Positions 8,663-16,163 of a stretch of 64,000 nucleotides of DNA are shown here, piece by piece. A program made the translations under genes and the position numbers. Positions within the stretch are counted from its first letter, which is position 1; each line of letters starts with the position of its first letter. Below the pieces are notes generated by a model, which was not told the DNA's origin, did not search any database, and was given only the letters and a program-made list of their open reading frames with translations. The DNA is from Parvibaculum lavamentivorans DS-1 (GTDB taxonomy: Bacteria; Pseudomonadota; Alphaproteobacteria; Parvibaculales; Parvibaculaceae), in contig NC_009719.1 of NCBI RefSeq assembly GCF_000017565.1, forward strand, positions 2,525,001 to 2,589,000. Direction: 5' to 3'.

Positions 8663-10450
8663 TCAAACCTTTGAAGCAGCAAGAGCCTTGGCGGCGTTCG
8701 GATACTTCGTCGCGTATGCGTAAACCGATCGCCGCACAGCTCTCCGGCCCGGCCCACCGCTCTCGGTGTCGATCTTCTGAGCCCAAGCCAATTGAACAAT
8801 GACCTCCGGCGAAGTTCGCAGCAGGACCGCAGCGTCGTTGTAGGTCATCAGAACAGGCGCTTCGCGAAATTCGGGGAGAACAGTCCCGCGACCGATTTTT
8901 GCTTCGAACTGATCAGGCAAAACGAGCAAGGCATCGACGTAAGTCGAAGACGGCGCGTCATGCCTCCATGCGTTCAGCGTTCCTTTCAGAATGGCATCAA
9001 TCGCCGCCACCCAAGGCGGAACCGGACAGCTTGAGGAAGCGATCGCCTCCCTCAAGGGCACAAGGCTTTCGTCTCCAGTCGTGGGCGAGCAACGTGAGAA
9101 CAGACGATCGCCCAGATCCTGCACGGATTTCGTTTCAATGAAGCCCTTTCGTGGAGTCAGGATTCTGTCTTCGGAGGTCAGAAGCTTGAGATGTCCGCTT
9201 TCGAGCAGTTCCCAGAGCGCATGCTCGGGAATACCGATACGCTTCATGGCGGTCGGCGCATCCAAGGCTGCCTTCAGCTTTTCTACCCACGTGAGCAGGT
9301 CCGTCTCATGTAGGAGTGTCGGCGACCTCTCCCCTCCCTCGTGAGAAATCCTCCTGACTTCCGGAGAGCGCAGCGCCTGGTCTATCGTCCAGTCCGTTAG
9401 TTTGTGCTTCTTCTTTGCTTCGCTTGATGGCAACCAGCCAGGCCGCCGCCACTGGGCGCTGTTGCCGATGGGGCGCAAGGCGACGACACCTTTCTGCAGG
9501 TAGCTGTCGCTAACCATCTTGCGGAGCACCTTCGCAAGGTCAGCATTCGCCGGCATGAGGTGCAAACCGACGGGACCGAGCTCCTCCATCATGCCGTAGC
9601 CTGCGTCTTCTCTGGGCGTCTCCAGCTGCTTCCAGACGATCTCGTAGGCGGAGTCCGGCCAATCGCGAATACGTTCGAAACCGACACGCCACATTTCCAG
9701 GGAAGGTGCGGTGGCCCTGTTCATGTCGTACAGCGCTTTATGGACCATCTTCGGCGACCATTCGAAGCCGGATGCCAGCATGACGGCAAGACAAAGCAGG
9801 TCCACGTCCACGAGATGACGCAGGTCCTCGTGTAGCGACGCCCTGATGCGTGTCGCCGCTTCCCGATTCAGAACAAGATCGGACAAAAGGCGCGCAGTGT
9901 CCCTGTCGTGCTCGGCAACACATTCCGACGTCTGTTCGCGAACATCCCCTCCGCAGTTCTCGCAGATGTGGACCCCGGCCAGCTTGTGCCAACCGAAGCT
10001 CTTGCTGCACATCGTGCATTCCCCAAGGAGGTACTCGAAGGACTCGGGACACCAGTGAAGAAACCGAAGCTCCCAGGCAACTCGATGATACGCCGACACA
10101 CGCAAGCTTGCCGGAGAGAGGCGTCTCGTCTTCGACTCCCGGCATCGCAGAGCAAGATGCGAGCCCAGAAATTCGATTTCTGCACCAAAGCCGGAGATGC
10201 ACCTATCCATCCGCTTGTAGAAAAGAGGACGGAGGTCAGCCGGGCTCGAGCCGATAAGGCTTGCCAATTCGTCGCAATTTCCAGCGTAGCGCGTTGCGAT
10301 GCTCCCCAGGCGCACGACCGGCATATTCAGATGGAGAAAGATATTGGCCGGGTTCGTGAACAGATTCTCGTGGGCGGCGCGAGCCACGACCCCAGCAAGG
10401 CTCTCTCCAGGCAACGGGGAAACCGGCACAACGAACTTCGGATGCGTCAT
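8663..10450 (-). CDS. tniQ: TniQ/TnsD-family transposition target-selection protein
   Basis: A 595-aa TniQ-family protein. The N-terminal part shows PVSPLPGESLAGVVARAA, the family signature region, and a zinc-binding pair CTMC then CENC about 20 residues apart (near residues 145-170). The rest is long and divergent and ends in a possible helix-turn-helix (NDAAVLLRTSPEVIVQLAWAQ). In Tn7-type elements this protein chooses the target and recruits the TnsC ATPase. The start at 10450 follows the tniB stop by four bases. Its length is closer to TnsD than to the short TniQ of CRISPR-associated elements, and no Cas genes are nearby, so site-specific targeting by direct DNA recognition is expected. 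Confidence 0.82.
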   Translation of the reverse strand: MTHPKFVVPVSPLPGESLAGVVARAAHENLFTNPANIFLHLNMPVVRLGSIATRYAGNCDELASLIGSSPADLRPLFYKRMDRCISGFGAEIEFLGSHLALRCRESKTRRLSPASLRVSAYHRVAWELRFLHWCPESFEYLLGECTMCSKSFGWHKLAGVHICENCGGDVREQTSECVAEHDRDTARLLSDLVLNREAATRIRASLHEDLRHLVDVDLLCLAVMLASGFEWSPKMVHKALYDMNRATAPSLEMWRVGFERIRDWPDSAYEIVWKQLETPREDAGYGMMEELGPVGLHLMPANADLAKVLRKMVSDSYLQKGVVALRPIGNSAQWRRPGWLPSSEAKKKHKLTDWTIDQALRSPEVRRISHEGGERSPTLLHETDLLTWVEKLKAALDAPTAMKRIGIPEHALWELLESGHLKLLTSEDRILTPRKGFIETKSVQDLGDRLFSRCSPTTGDESLVPLREAIASSSCPVPPWVAAIDAILKGTLNAWRHDAPSSTYVDALLVLPDQFEAKIGRGTVLPEFREAPVLMTYNDAAVLLRTSPEVIVQLAWAQKIDTESGGPGRRAVRRSVYAYATKYPNAAKALAASKV

Positions 10451-10454
10451 GTCG

Positions 10455-11387
10455 TCAGACCTTCTTGTGCGCCTTGAACGGGTTGGTTGTGGAGATTCCA
10501 TATGCCAGAGCCCAACCATCCGTGCCCTTCACAAAATCCTCTCGCTCAAGGATCGTTGCGCCGCGCATGAAGCAGCACATGAGGGAATGGTAGACAAGTT
10601 GGTGGACGATCCCGACAACGCCGCGCGAAATCTCGTACAGGCATGCCGGCACGTCCCCCTCAAGAAGACCGTTCTTCTGGTCCGTGACCTTCTCTTTCAG
10701 CATCATTTCGTCGAGCCGCCCTATGAAGCCGAGAAACATCTCGCGCTCGGCCTTGTTCTGTATATCCAGAGGGCCAAGCGGAACGGGGCTGATACATCTT
10801 CTCGCAAGCTGTCCTCCCCGCTCGAACAGAACGGTCGACTTCTCGACGCCGCTCAACACGAGACAACAACTCTTGTTGTTCAGGATACCTTTGAAGAGTT
10901 CGGCAACATCCCAACTTACCTTGTTGGTTTCCGCGTTGATCAAGTGATGCACCTCGTCAACAATCAGGAGTTCCACGCCACACTTGCGGATGAACGCCTG
11001 CGTCCGCATCTCGAGCTGCTGCTGTGTTCCCCGGGCGGAGTTTGGATCTCCAAAGGCCTTCAGAACATCCGCATAGAAGCCTTTGACGGTGAGCTTGGTT
11101 GAAAGCTCTACGACCAGTACCGGAATTGCTCCAGGCGGATGCTCCTCCTCGCGAACTTTCTGCATGTACGCGTTGATAATGCGGGACTTGCCGGTCCCCG
11201 TAGGCGCTATGAGCGGCAAGGCAAAGAGACTGGTCACATTGAGTTTCTCGGACGCGTTGAGGCCACGCACCGCGCGAGCTTTCTTGCGAAGAAACTCGAA
11301 GCTCTTGAAGACCTCATTCATCCGGGGGTAGCGGATGATGATTCCCTCAAAGCGCTGCAGGCGAGCGAACTGTTGATCATCAAGCAT
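10455..11387 (-). CDS. tniB: TniB/TnsC-family AAA+ ATPase, transposition regulator
   Basis: A 310-aa AAA+ ATPase. Walker A is APTGTGKSRI near residue 70, Walker B is LLIVDEVHHL near residue 140, and a sensor-like LVLSGVEKS follows. TnsC/TniB proteins polymerise on DNA in an ATP-dependent way, link TniQ to the transposase and impose target immunity. The ATG at 11387 overlaps the tnsB stop by eight bases (ATGCTTGA), and tniQ follows after four bases, so the three are coupled. The length of about 310 aa fits TniB rather than the longer TnsC of Tn7 itself. Confidence 0.88.
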   Translation of the reverse strand: MLDDQQFARLQRFEGIIIRYPRMNEVFKSFEFLRKKARAVRGLNASEKLNVTSLFALPLIAPTGTGKSRIINAYMQKVREEEHPPGAIPVLVVELSTKLTVKGFYADVLKAFGDPNSARGTQQQLEMRTQAFIRKCGVELLIVDEVHHLINAETNKVSWDVAELFKGILNNKSCCLVLSGVEKSTVLFERGGQLARRCISPVPLGPLDIQNKAEREMFLGFIGRLDEMMLKEKVTDQKNGLLEGDVPACLYEISRGVVGIVHQLVYHSLMCCFMRGATILEREDFVKGTDGWALAYGISTTNPFKAHKKV

Positions 11388-13545
11388 CGTCGTCCCACCC
11401 ATCAGAGTTGCCGATGTGTGCCATGAAGGCCTGCGGATTTTCCAGCTTCAGATCCTCTGACGGCGCCTGGGCTGGATCCTTTTGACGAGGCGCGTCCGAT
11501 TTCTCGCGCTTCTTCTTAGCTCTCGCTTGAGCAGCCCTTCCCCTCAGGAAGCCGGCGGGCTTTTCTCCACCATCCGCGCGATTCTCCATGCCCGGCGAAA
11601 CCTCCACCGTTGTGGCGTTGCCATCGTGGCGAGGAGGCGCATAGCTGATCTCCACCGAGGACGAAGACGAGATCTGGCTCACCAAACGACTCCGTTTGCA
11701 CTTGTCGATCATGCCAGCGTTCTCAATCGACTTGACCAGCCGCCTGCGAGCTTTCAGTCGCTCATCTTCGGAAATGAATCCTTCTTGTTTCTGTAGCGCC
11801 ACTTTCTTGAGGTGCCGGTGGAACCAGAGAGACGTGCCCCGGCTATAGCGTTGCTGCTCGTTCGGTAGAGGTTGATAGGAGCTAGTGACGGAGTTCCATA
11901 CCCGGATCTCCGAAATATCCCCTGGATCGAGCTTTATCTTGACGGGGACGCTGTTGGATGCCTTCCGTCGTCTTCCACGCGGAGCCGCTGGCAGCAGGTC
12001 GGCAAGGAGTCCCGTAACGATATCCCTGTCGTGAAACCTGAGCCCCTCCACCTTTATGCCGTCACGCGTCAAAGTCGCATTCTTGACGTATCCGCATGCG
12101 TCATCGATACGCCTCAGATCATCAATAAAGTCGATGCCGTATTTCCTGGTCAACTCTTCCCAACGCATGAGGGGTATGTCGTCGATACCTCGATGAGGTC
12201 GGCACTGATAGACCTCCAGAATGAACTGGAGAACGAGTTCCTCAAGACGATCAAGCGTCATGCATGCTTGCTTGCGCGGATCGATGCCTTGTTCACGCAG
12301 CTGCTTGGGCGGCGCCGACACACCTCCCGGCAACTTGTGTAGAAGCCCCTTGTTCAGAGTACCGAAGAATCGCTCGACATAGGTTTTGAATTCCGGCGTC
12401 TTGATGGGTGCCCATTCGACGTCAATACCAAGGTCGCGCAGTGCGTCCTGCATTGAGGAGCCGACATTTTCGAGACCGTTATCCAGTATGATGAGTCTAG
12501 GGCAACCAAACGCAACGAATGGCTTCCGGAGGTCAGGAAACTTCTGGGCGACAAGTTCTTTCTTCCAAGTCAGTGCATTCTTGATGCAGTTCATGACCGA
12601 GTAGATGCTCGGTGGCTCGAAAGTGATGAATGTCCCCAGGATCATCCTGGTGCATACATCGATTGCAACCAGAAGCGTCGGGCGCCCAAGTACGTTACCC
12701 GTATCCGGATCAACGATGACAAACGCATCCATGGGCGTCGCGTCGATCATCACGACGTCAAGTGGTCGCTTTGCCTCCCGCCCGGAGCCGGCTCCGGAGT
12801 AGCGCCGCCGCGCTTCTTTTTCTCCGAATTTCTTCTTGTAGAAATCGTAGTTCTCGCAGCGCCTGATCCAGTTGCGGACAGTCTCATGGCTCGGGCATGT
12901 CAGTCTGGAAATGCGACCGTATCGCCGAGCACGCAGATTGAGCTCATCAACCACGATCTTGAGGCGGTCGTAGGCTTCGCAAACGGTTCTGTTCCGCGCC
13001 GCATAGTACCAATGGACGCATTTGATAAGCAGCCTCGACACTTCGTCGGACATGCGGGCAGAGGAAGAGCGTTTTCTCCGCCGGCCCATGATCGCGAGTG
13101 GTCTCAGGCCATTCTCGGTTCTGTTTCTAATGTCTCTCCTGAATGTGCCCGCACTCGGTCGCCAGCCAGCGGCCTCAAGTTCCTTCGGCAGGTCGGCGTC
13201 TCGAATGAACGCCTTCAGCGATTTGTCGGAGAGCGCAACGGGCGACTTGTCGTACTGGACAAGCAGTAGCTGACGGATCTTTGCTTTCGGGCCAAGTTCA
13301 ACATTGGGGTCACGAGGCGTGTATGCCTTGAGCGACGCTGCCCTGTCACGCCAATAATCGATACGTCTCGACACCCTGAGCTGTCGTTCCGCGTGTTGCT
13401 TGAGAAGCTCATCCTGCGACATGAAAATGCTCTCATGCCCGAATTGCTTCTGTAGCACGAGATGACCATCGGGCATGACTTGTTTGAGTTCGTAGTCGCC
13501 CTTGAGGCAGGAGACGATGTCGCCAACGGAAAGTCTGAGATACAC
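11380..13545 (-). CDS. tnsB: TnsB/TniA-family DDE transposase
   Basis: DDE-type transposase with a retroviral-integrase-like core, 721 aa. The catalytic triad reads D268 (in VVMIDATPMD), D355 (in IILDNGLEN) and E391 (in TYVERFFGTLN), with 35 residues between the last two, as the family requires. An N-terminal helix-turn-helix region (CPSHETVRNWIRRCE) precedes the core and would bind the transposon ends; the C-terminus is basic and disordered. I start it at a GTG at 13545, which has a GAGGAAA ribosome site and sits just beyond the tnsA stop; the open frame extends upstream through tnsA in another frame. With tnsA it would catalyse cut-and-paste strand transfer. Confidence 0.92.
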   Translation of the reverse strand: MYLRLSVGDIVSCLKGDYELKQVMPDGHLVLQKQFGHESIFMSQDELLKQHAERQLRVSRRIDYWRDRAASLKAYTPRDPNVELGPKAKIRQLLLVQYDKSPVALSDKSLKAFIRDADLPKELEAAGWRPSAGTFRRDIRNRTENGLRPLAIMGRRRKRSSSARMSDEVSRLLIKCVHWYYAARNRTVCEAYDRLKIVVDELNLRARRYGRISRLTCPSHETVRNWIRRCENYDFYKKKFGEKEARRRYSGAGSGREAKRPLDVVMIDATPMDAFVIVDPDTGNVLGRPTLLVAIDVCTRMILGTFITFEPPSIYSVMNCIKNALTWKKELVAQKFPDLRKPFVAFGCPRLIILDNGLENVGSSMQDALRDLGIDVEWAPIKTPEFKTYVERFFGTLNKGLLHKLPGGVSAPPKQLREQGIDPRKQACMTLDRLEELVLQFILEVYQCRPHRGIDDIPLMRWEELTRKYGIDFIDDLRRIDDACGYVKNATLTRDGIKVEGLRFHDRDIVTGLLADLLPAAPRGRRRKASNSVPVKIKLDPGDISEIRVWNSVTSSYQPLPNEQQRYSRGTSLWFHRHLKKVALQKQEGFISEDERLKARRRLVKSIENAGMIDKCKRSRLVSQISSSSSVEISYAPPRHDGNATTVEVSPGMENRADGGEKPAGFLRGRAAQARAKKKREKSDAPRQKDPAQAPSEDLKLENPQAFMAHIGNSDGWDDDA

Positions 13546-13564
13546 GGCGATTTCCTCGAAATTT

Positions 13565-14308
13565 CTAGGTCGAGACGGGAGATACAGGCGTGTCGGCGAC
13601 CAGCCTGGCGTCGAGATCCAAACCGAAATGTCTCCTGACAATCATCGCGCAGAGCTTCTTGTGGCCGACGACACCGCCACCCAGAATCTCAGCCGCTCGG
13701 GCAAAGGGTATGGTCCCGCTTGGATCGCGACAGGCTTCATCCATCAACCAGAAAACTTCGCTGCGCACGAAGTGTGTTCTCGAGTGCCGTTGGATTTCTT
13801 CGGCGTTTGAACAACGGGGCTCTACTCTCAAGTCAGACAGATCGAGGATACGGAACCCTACGTTGGCGGTTTGATAGATGCGTTCTGCCCGTTCCAACTT
13901 GGTGGCCAATTCACCAAATACTTCCCTTGCCTTGTCCCTCTTGATCTCGACGACCTCTTCCCGGCCGTCGGCATAGAGCACTGAAAAATCCGGGAAATAG
14001 ATGAGCTTCTTTCCCTCGACGAAGATTTCCAGCCGGTGGGGCTGAGCAAGCCAGGCAACTACTTCGTGGTCGGCTTCGCACTGCCGCATGAAAAACAGTT
14101 CGGCCTGGGATTCATAAGGCTGAGCATGGCCGGTCTTGACGCTGTTATAGACGCCTGTCGGACGGCACTTGGTTCCCGTCACGATCGTGCGAAGAGGGCC
14201 ATGGGTGGTGCTGAAGACGACCCGTGCCTCCCTGCTCATCCTTTTGACATCGGTTTTGATCTTCTCGAGGTCGGTAAAGGATCGCGGTTCTCTGAGGTGC
14301 TTGTTCAA
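13565..14308 (-). CDS. tnsA: TnsA-like heteromeric transposase endonuclease subunit
   Basis: A 247-aa protein with the TnsA nuclease fold. The catalytic series is visible: E within YESQAE, D within YFPDFSV, and the E-x-K pair in VVEIKRD. In Tn7 TnsA cleaves the 5-prime strands so that the element moves by cut-and-paste. The C-terminal third (VFWLMDEACRDPSG and following) is helical, like the TnsA C-terminal domain that contacts TnsC. The start is uncertain: I prefer the TTG at 14308 because GGGAG sits six bases upstream, but an ATG at 14239 is in frame. It is the first gene of the transposition operon. Confidence 0.8.
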   Translation of the reverse strand: MNKHLREPRSFTDLEKIKTDVKRMSREARVVFSTTHGPLRTIVTGTKCRPTGVYNSVKTGHAQPYESQAELFFMRQCEADHEVVAWLAQPHRLEIFVEGKKLIYFPDFSVLYADGREEVVEIKRDKAREVFGELATKLERAERIYQTANVGFRILDLSDLRVEPRCSNAEEIQRHSRTHFVRSEVFWLMDEACRDPSGTIPFARAAEILGGGVVGHKKLCAMIVRRHFGLDLDARLVADTPVSPVST

Positions 14309-14877
14309 ATGCTGTCTCCCAGTGGATTGGACAAGCAAATCCTGTCGCAGCCGGACAACGGTCTGCGTCGCAAGGACTTGTCGTTGATGATTGGTGGTGC
14401 CGCCAGATATGGCGGCGCGGCTCCGGATCCGGAAAACTCACGGCCTCACGTCTCGGCCGCGCTTCCCGCAGGAACGCGATCAGGGGATCAAGTGAAAACT
14501 GCTGTCATTGTCTGCTTCTCCTGGTGGCTGCGGCCAAATCGGTCTTATCCGCGATGTGGCCGCGCATTGAAGGCAGACGCTTATATATTCCAATTTTTCG
14601 CCAAGAGTCGCAGTCTATCCCTCTGAATGCATTTCGAAATTTAGGGTGGTTAAAAGTAACTGTCGAGTCACTTTATGCGATAACGGCGCAGATCCACAGT
14701 GCGGGAGCCCGACAGGCAGGACAACGCACCGTATTCTCTCGGAGCAGATCGAAAGGCCGGCCTCGCCAAGCCCCCCGTACAAACCGCCAGGGCAGACGAA
14801 TCCAGCCTTCAGTCAACCGCCTCCGTCCGATGCTCGTTCGCGCGCGGGACTCGAACGGAGGCATGACCAGAAAGCGG
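14309..14877. other. Gap holding the presumed right end of the transposon and an MBL-gene terminator
   Basis: No convincing gene is present. The stretch from about 14570 to 14680 is notably AT-rich for this genome and probably carries the tnsA promoter and the transposase binding sites. Candidate termini beginning TGT on the minus strand start at 14698 and 14713. A very good ribosome site (AGGAG) stands ahead of an ATG at 14505 on the minus strand, but the frame stops after six codons. At 14819-14862 an inverted repeat (GCCTCCGT and ACGGAGGC) follows the stop of the metallo-beta-lactamase gene and may end its transcript; there is no T run. Confidence 0.45.
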
Positions 14878-15798
14878 TCAGAAGTCCCAGGAGGCCGCTA
14901 CCCAACGGAAGGCCTCGCCATCCAGCGCAACCCTGCCGACGGATGGGAAGGACAAGTGGGTAGCCACGAGGAGTTCTCCCGTGGCCGCTGCTTCCTGCAA
15001 CAGGCGGACTCTGACGCGAACCGACTCTTCCGGGTCATGTTCGAAGCCATTGTGCCAGTCGGGGTGATCGAAGCCGACCGGGAACAGGGCATCTCCGGCG
15101 AATGTCAGCCGCTCGCCGCCGGACGTCACATGGACGACGCTATGTCCCGGCGTGTGGCCGCCGGTAAGCCTGGCGACCACTCCCGGTGCCACCTCGCGCT
15201 CTTCGGCGAAGGTCTGCAGATTGGCACCATATACCTTCAAGAACTCCGTGGCAGTGGTCCTGAGAACGTCGGGAACCGGCGTCGGCATCGCAGTCTGGGA
15301 GAAATTGGGCGTCCCCCAGAAGTCGACCTCGGTGGCCGAAACGTGAATCCGCACATCCGGACGCAGCCGCTTCTTCACGTCGTCGACGAGCAGTCCGCCG
15401 ACATGGTCCATGTGCATATGGGTGACGATAATGTCGGTCACCGATGCGAGGTCGATGCCGGCCGCCTCCAGCCGCTTCGGAAATAACCCGGCCCGCGGAA
15501 AGCCGGGGAATTGCCCTCCCAGACCAGCATCGATGAGGATGGTCTTGTCGCCGCTTCGCACGACCAGGACGTTCAGCGCCCAGTCGAACATGTCGGGTCC
15601 CAGAAACATGTCCTTGAACCAGGCGGCGCGGACGGCAGGGGCCACATTGGTGGCCATCGTTTCGGTCGGCAGCGGAAGGACCCCGTCGCTCACCACCAGC
15701 ACGTCGATTTCACCGATCCGCAGCGCGTAGCGCGACGGGACCAGTTCCTCGAACTCTGCTCCGCTTTTTTGGGGGACGTAGCTCAGATGCGTCGTCAT
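14878..15798 (-). CDS. MBL-fold metallo-hydrolase (lactonase-like)
   Basis: A 306-aa metallo-beta-lactamase-fold hydrolase. The dinuclear zinc motif HxHxDH is THMHMDHVGG near residue 140. A further metal histidine lies in TGGHTPGHS, the bridging aspartate in FAGDALFP, and the last histidine in VATHLSFPS. This pattern resembles the AttM/AidC type of N-acyl-homoserine lactonases and related hydrolases; substrate cannot be told from sequence. There is no signal peptide, so it is cytoplasmic. The ATG at 15798 has a clear CAGGAG ribosome site. It is the first chromosomal gene beside the transposon end and is transcribed toward it. Confidence 0.85.
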   Translation of the reverse strand: MTTHLSYVPQKSGAEFEELVPSRYALRIGEIDVLVVSDGVLPLPTETMATNVAPAVRAAWFKDMFLGPDMFDWALNVLVVRSGDKTILIDAGLGGQFPGFPRAGLFPKRLEAAGIDLASVTDIIVTHMHMDHVGGLLVDDVKKRLRPDVRIHVSATEVDFWGTPNFSQTAMPTPVPDVLRTTATEFLKVYGANLQTFAEEREVAPGVVARLTGGHTPGHSVVHVTSGGERLTFAGDALFPVGFDHPDWHNGFEHDPEESVRVRVRLLQEAAATGELLVATHLSFPSVGRVALDGEAFRWVAASWDF

Positions 15799-16163
15799 GT
15801 CGTTCTCCTGTTGCTCAAATGAGAAATCTCAGGCGAACGCCACGCCTCCGGCGCGAGAGCGGCCGCCGCCCAGGAGTTGAGCGTGCACCGCCGCTCTCAG
15901 CGGCCGATACCGTTCACGGGTATAGGTCGCCACCGCCAATCGCCAGATGCTCCACATCGGCAACCTGGGGACCGGCCGCGCACCACCCCTCGGGGGGCCG
16001 CTTTTGGGGCGGTTTCAAAGGCAATACATGGATTTCCATGAAGTGTACTTCGGTCATCCCGGGGCTAAGATGAAAGATGACTTGCCGGCTCATCGTTCGA
16101 GCTAACCGTTGAGGTCCCCAGGAAACGTCCATCCCCGATTTCCTTGTCCGGCGGGAGAGCCCC
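15799..16163. other. Divergent intergenic region, MBL hydrolase / PAS kinase
   Basis: This gap separates two divergent genes and must hold both promoters. It contains a GC-rich hairpin-like stretch near 15985-16015 (runs of C and G) and a small palindrome CATGGATTTCCATG at about 16028-16041 that could be an operator. A GGCGGGAG ribosome site stands just ahead of the kinase ATG. I could not pick out a clear -35/-10 pair, and no gene is evident. Confidence 0.4.

Larger units (their letters stand above)
1..14698. mobile_element. Tn7-like transposon carrying a type I restriction operon (left end outside window)
   Basis: A complete core of tnsA, tnsB, tnsC/tniB and tniQ lies between 8663 and 14308 on the minus strand in canonical Tn7 order, so the end next to tnsA should lie to the right of 14308. 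The downstream minus-strand genes (restriction operon) occupy the cargo position. A candidate right terminus reads TGTGG on the minus strand starting at 14698; TGT is the usual Tn7-type end and the next 40 bases contain ATAAAGT, as Tn7 ends do. A second TGT candidate starts at 14713. The left end is not in the window, so neither the target duplication nor the exact boundary can be verified. The coordinates given are therefore a working estimate. Confidence 0.55.

Noticed and set aside
8663-14308. Possible CRISPR-associated transposon
   Set aside because: No Cas genes or repeat arrays are present in the window, and the TniQ protein is of the long TnsD-like size.
14484-14505. Six-codon frame with a strong AGGAG site upstream of tnsA
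   Set aside because: It stops at once. A frameshifted longer protein could be drawn, but it has no family resemblance and overlaps tnsA in another frame.
14840-14862. GGACTCGAAC on the plus strand, like the T-arm of a minus-strand tRNA
   Set aside because: The flanking bases do not form a T-stem and no acceptor or anticodon arm could be built; the sequence is part of a terminator-like inverted repeat.
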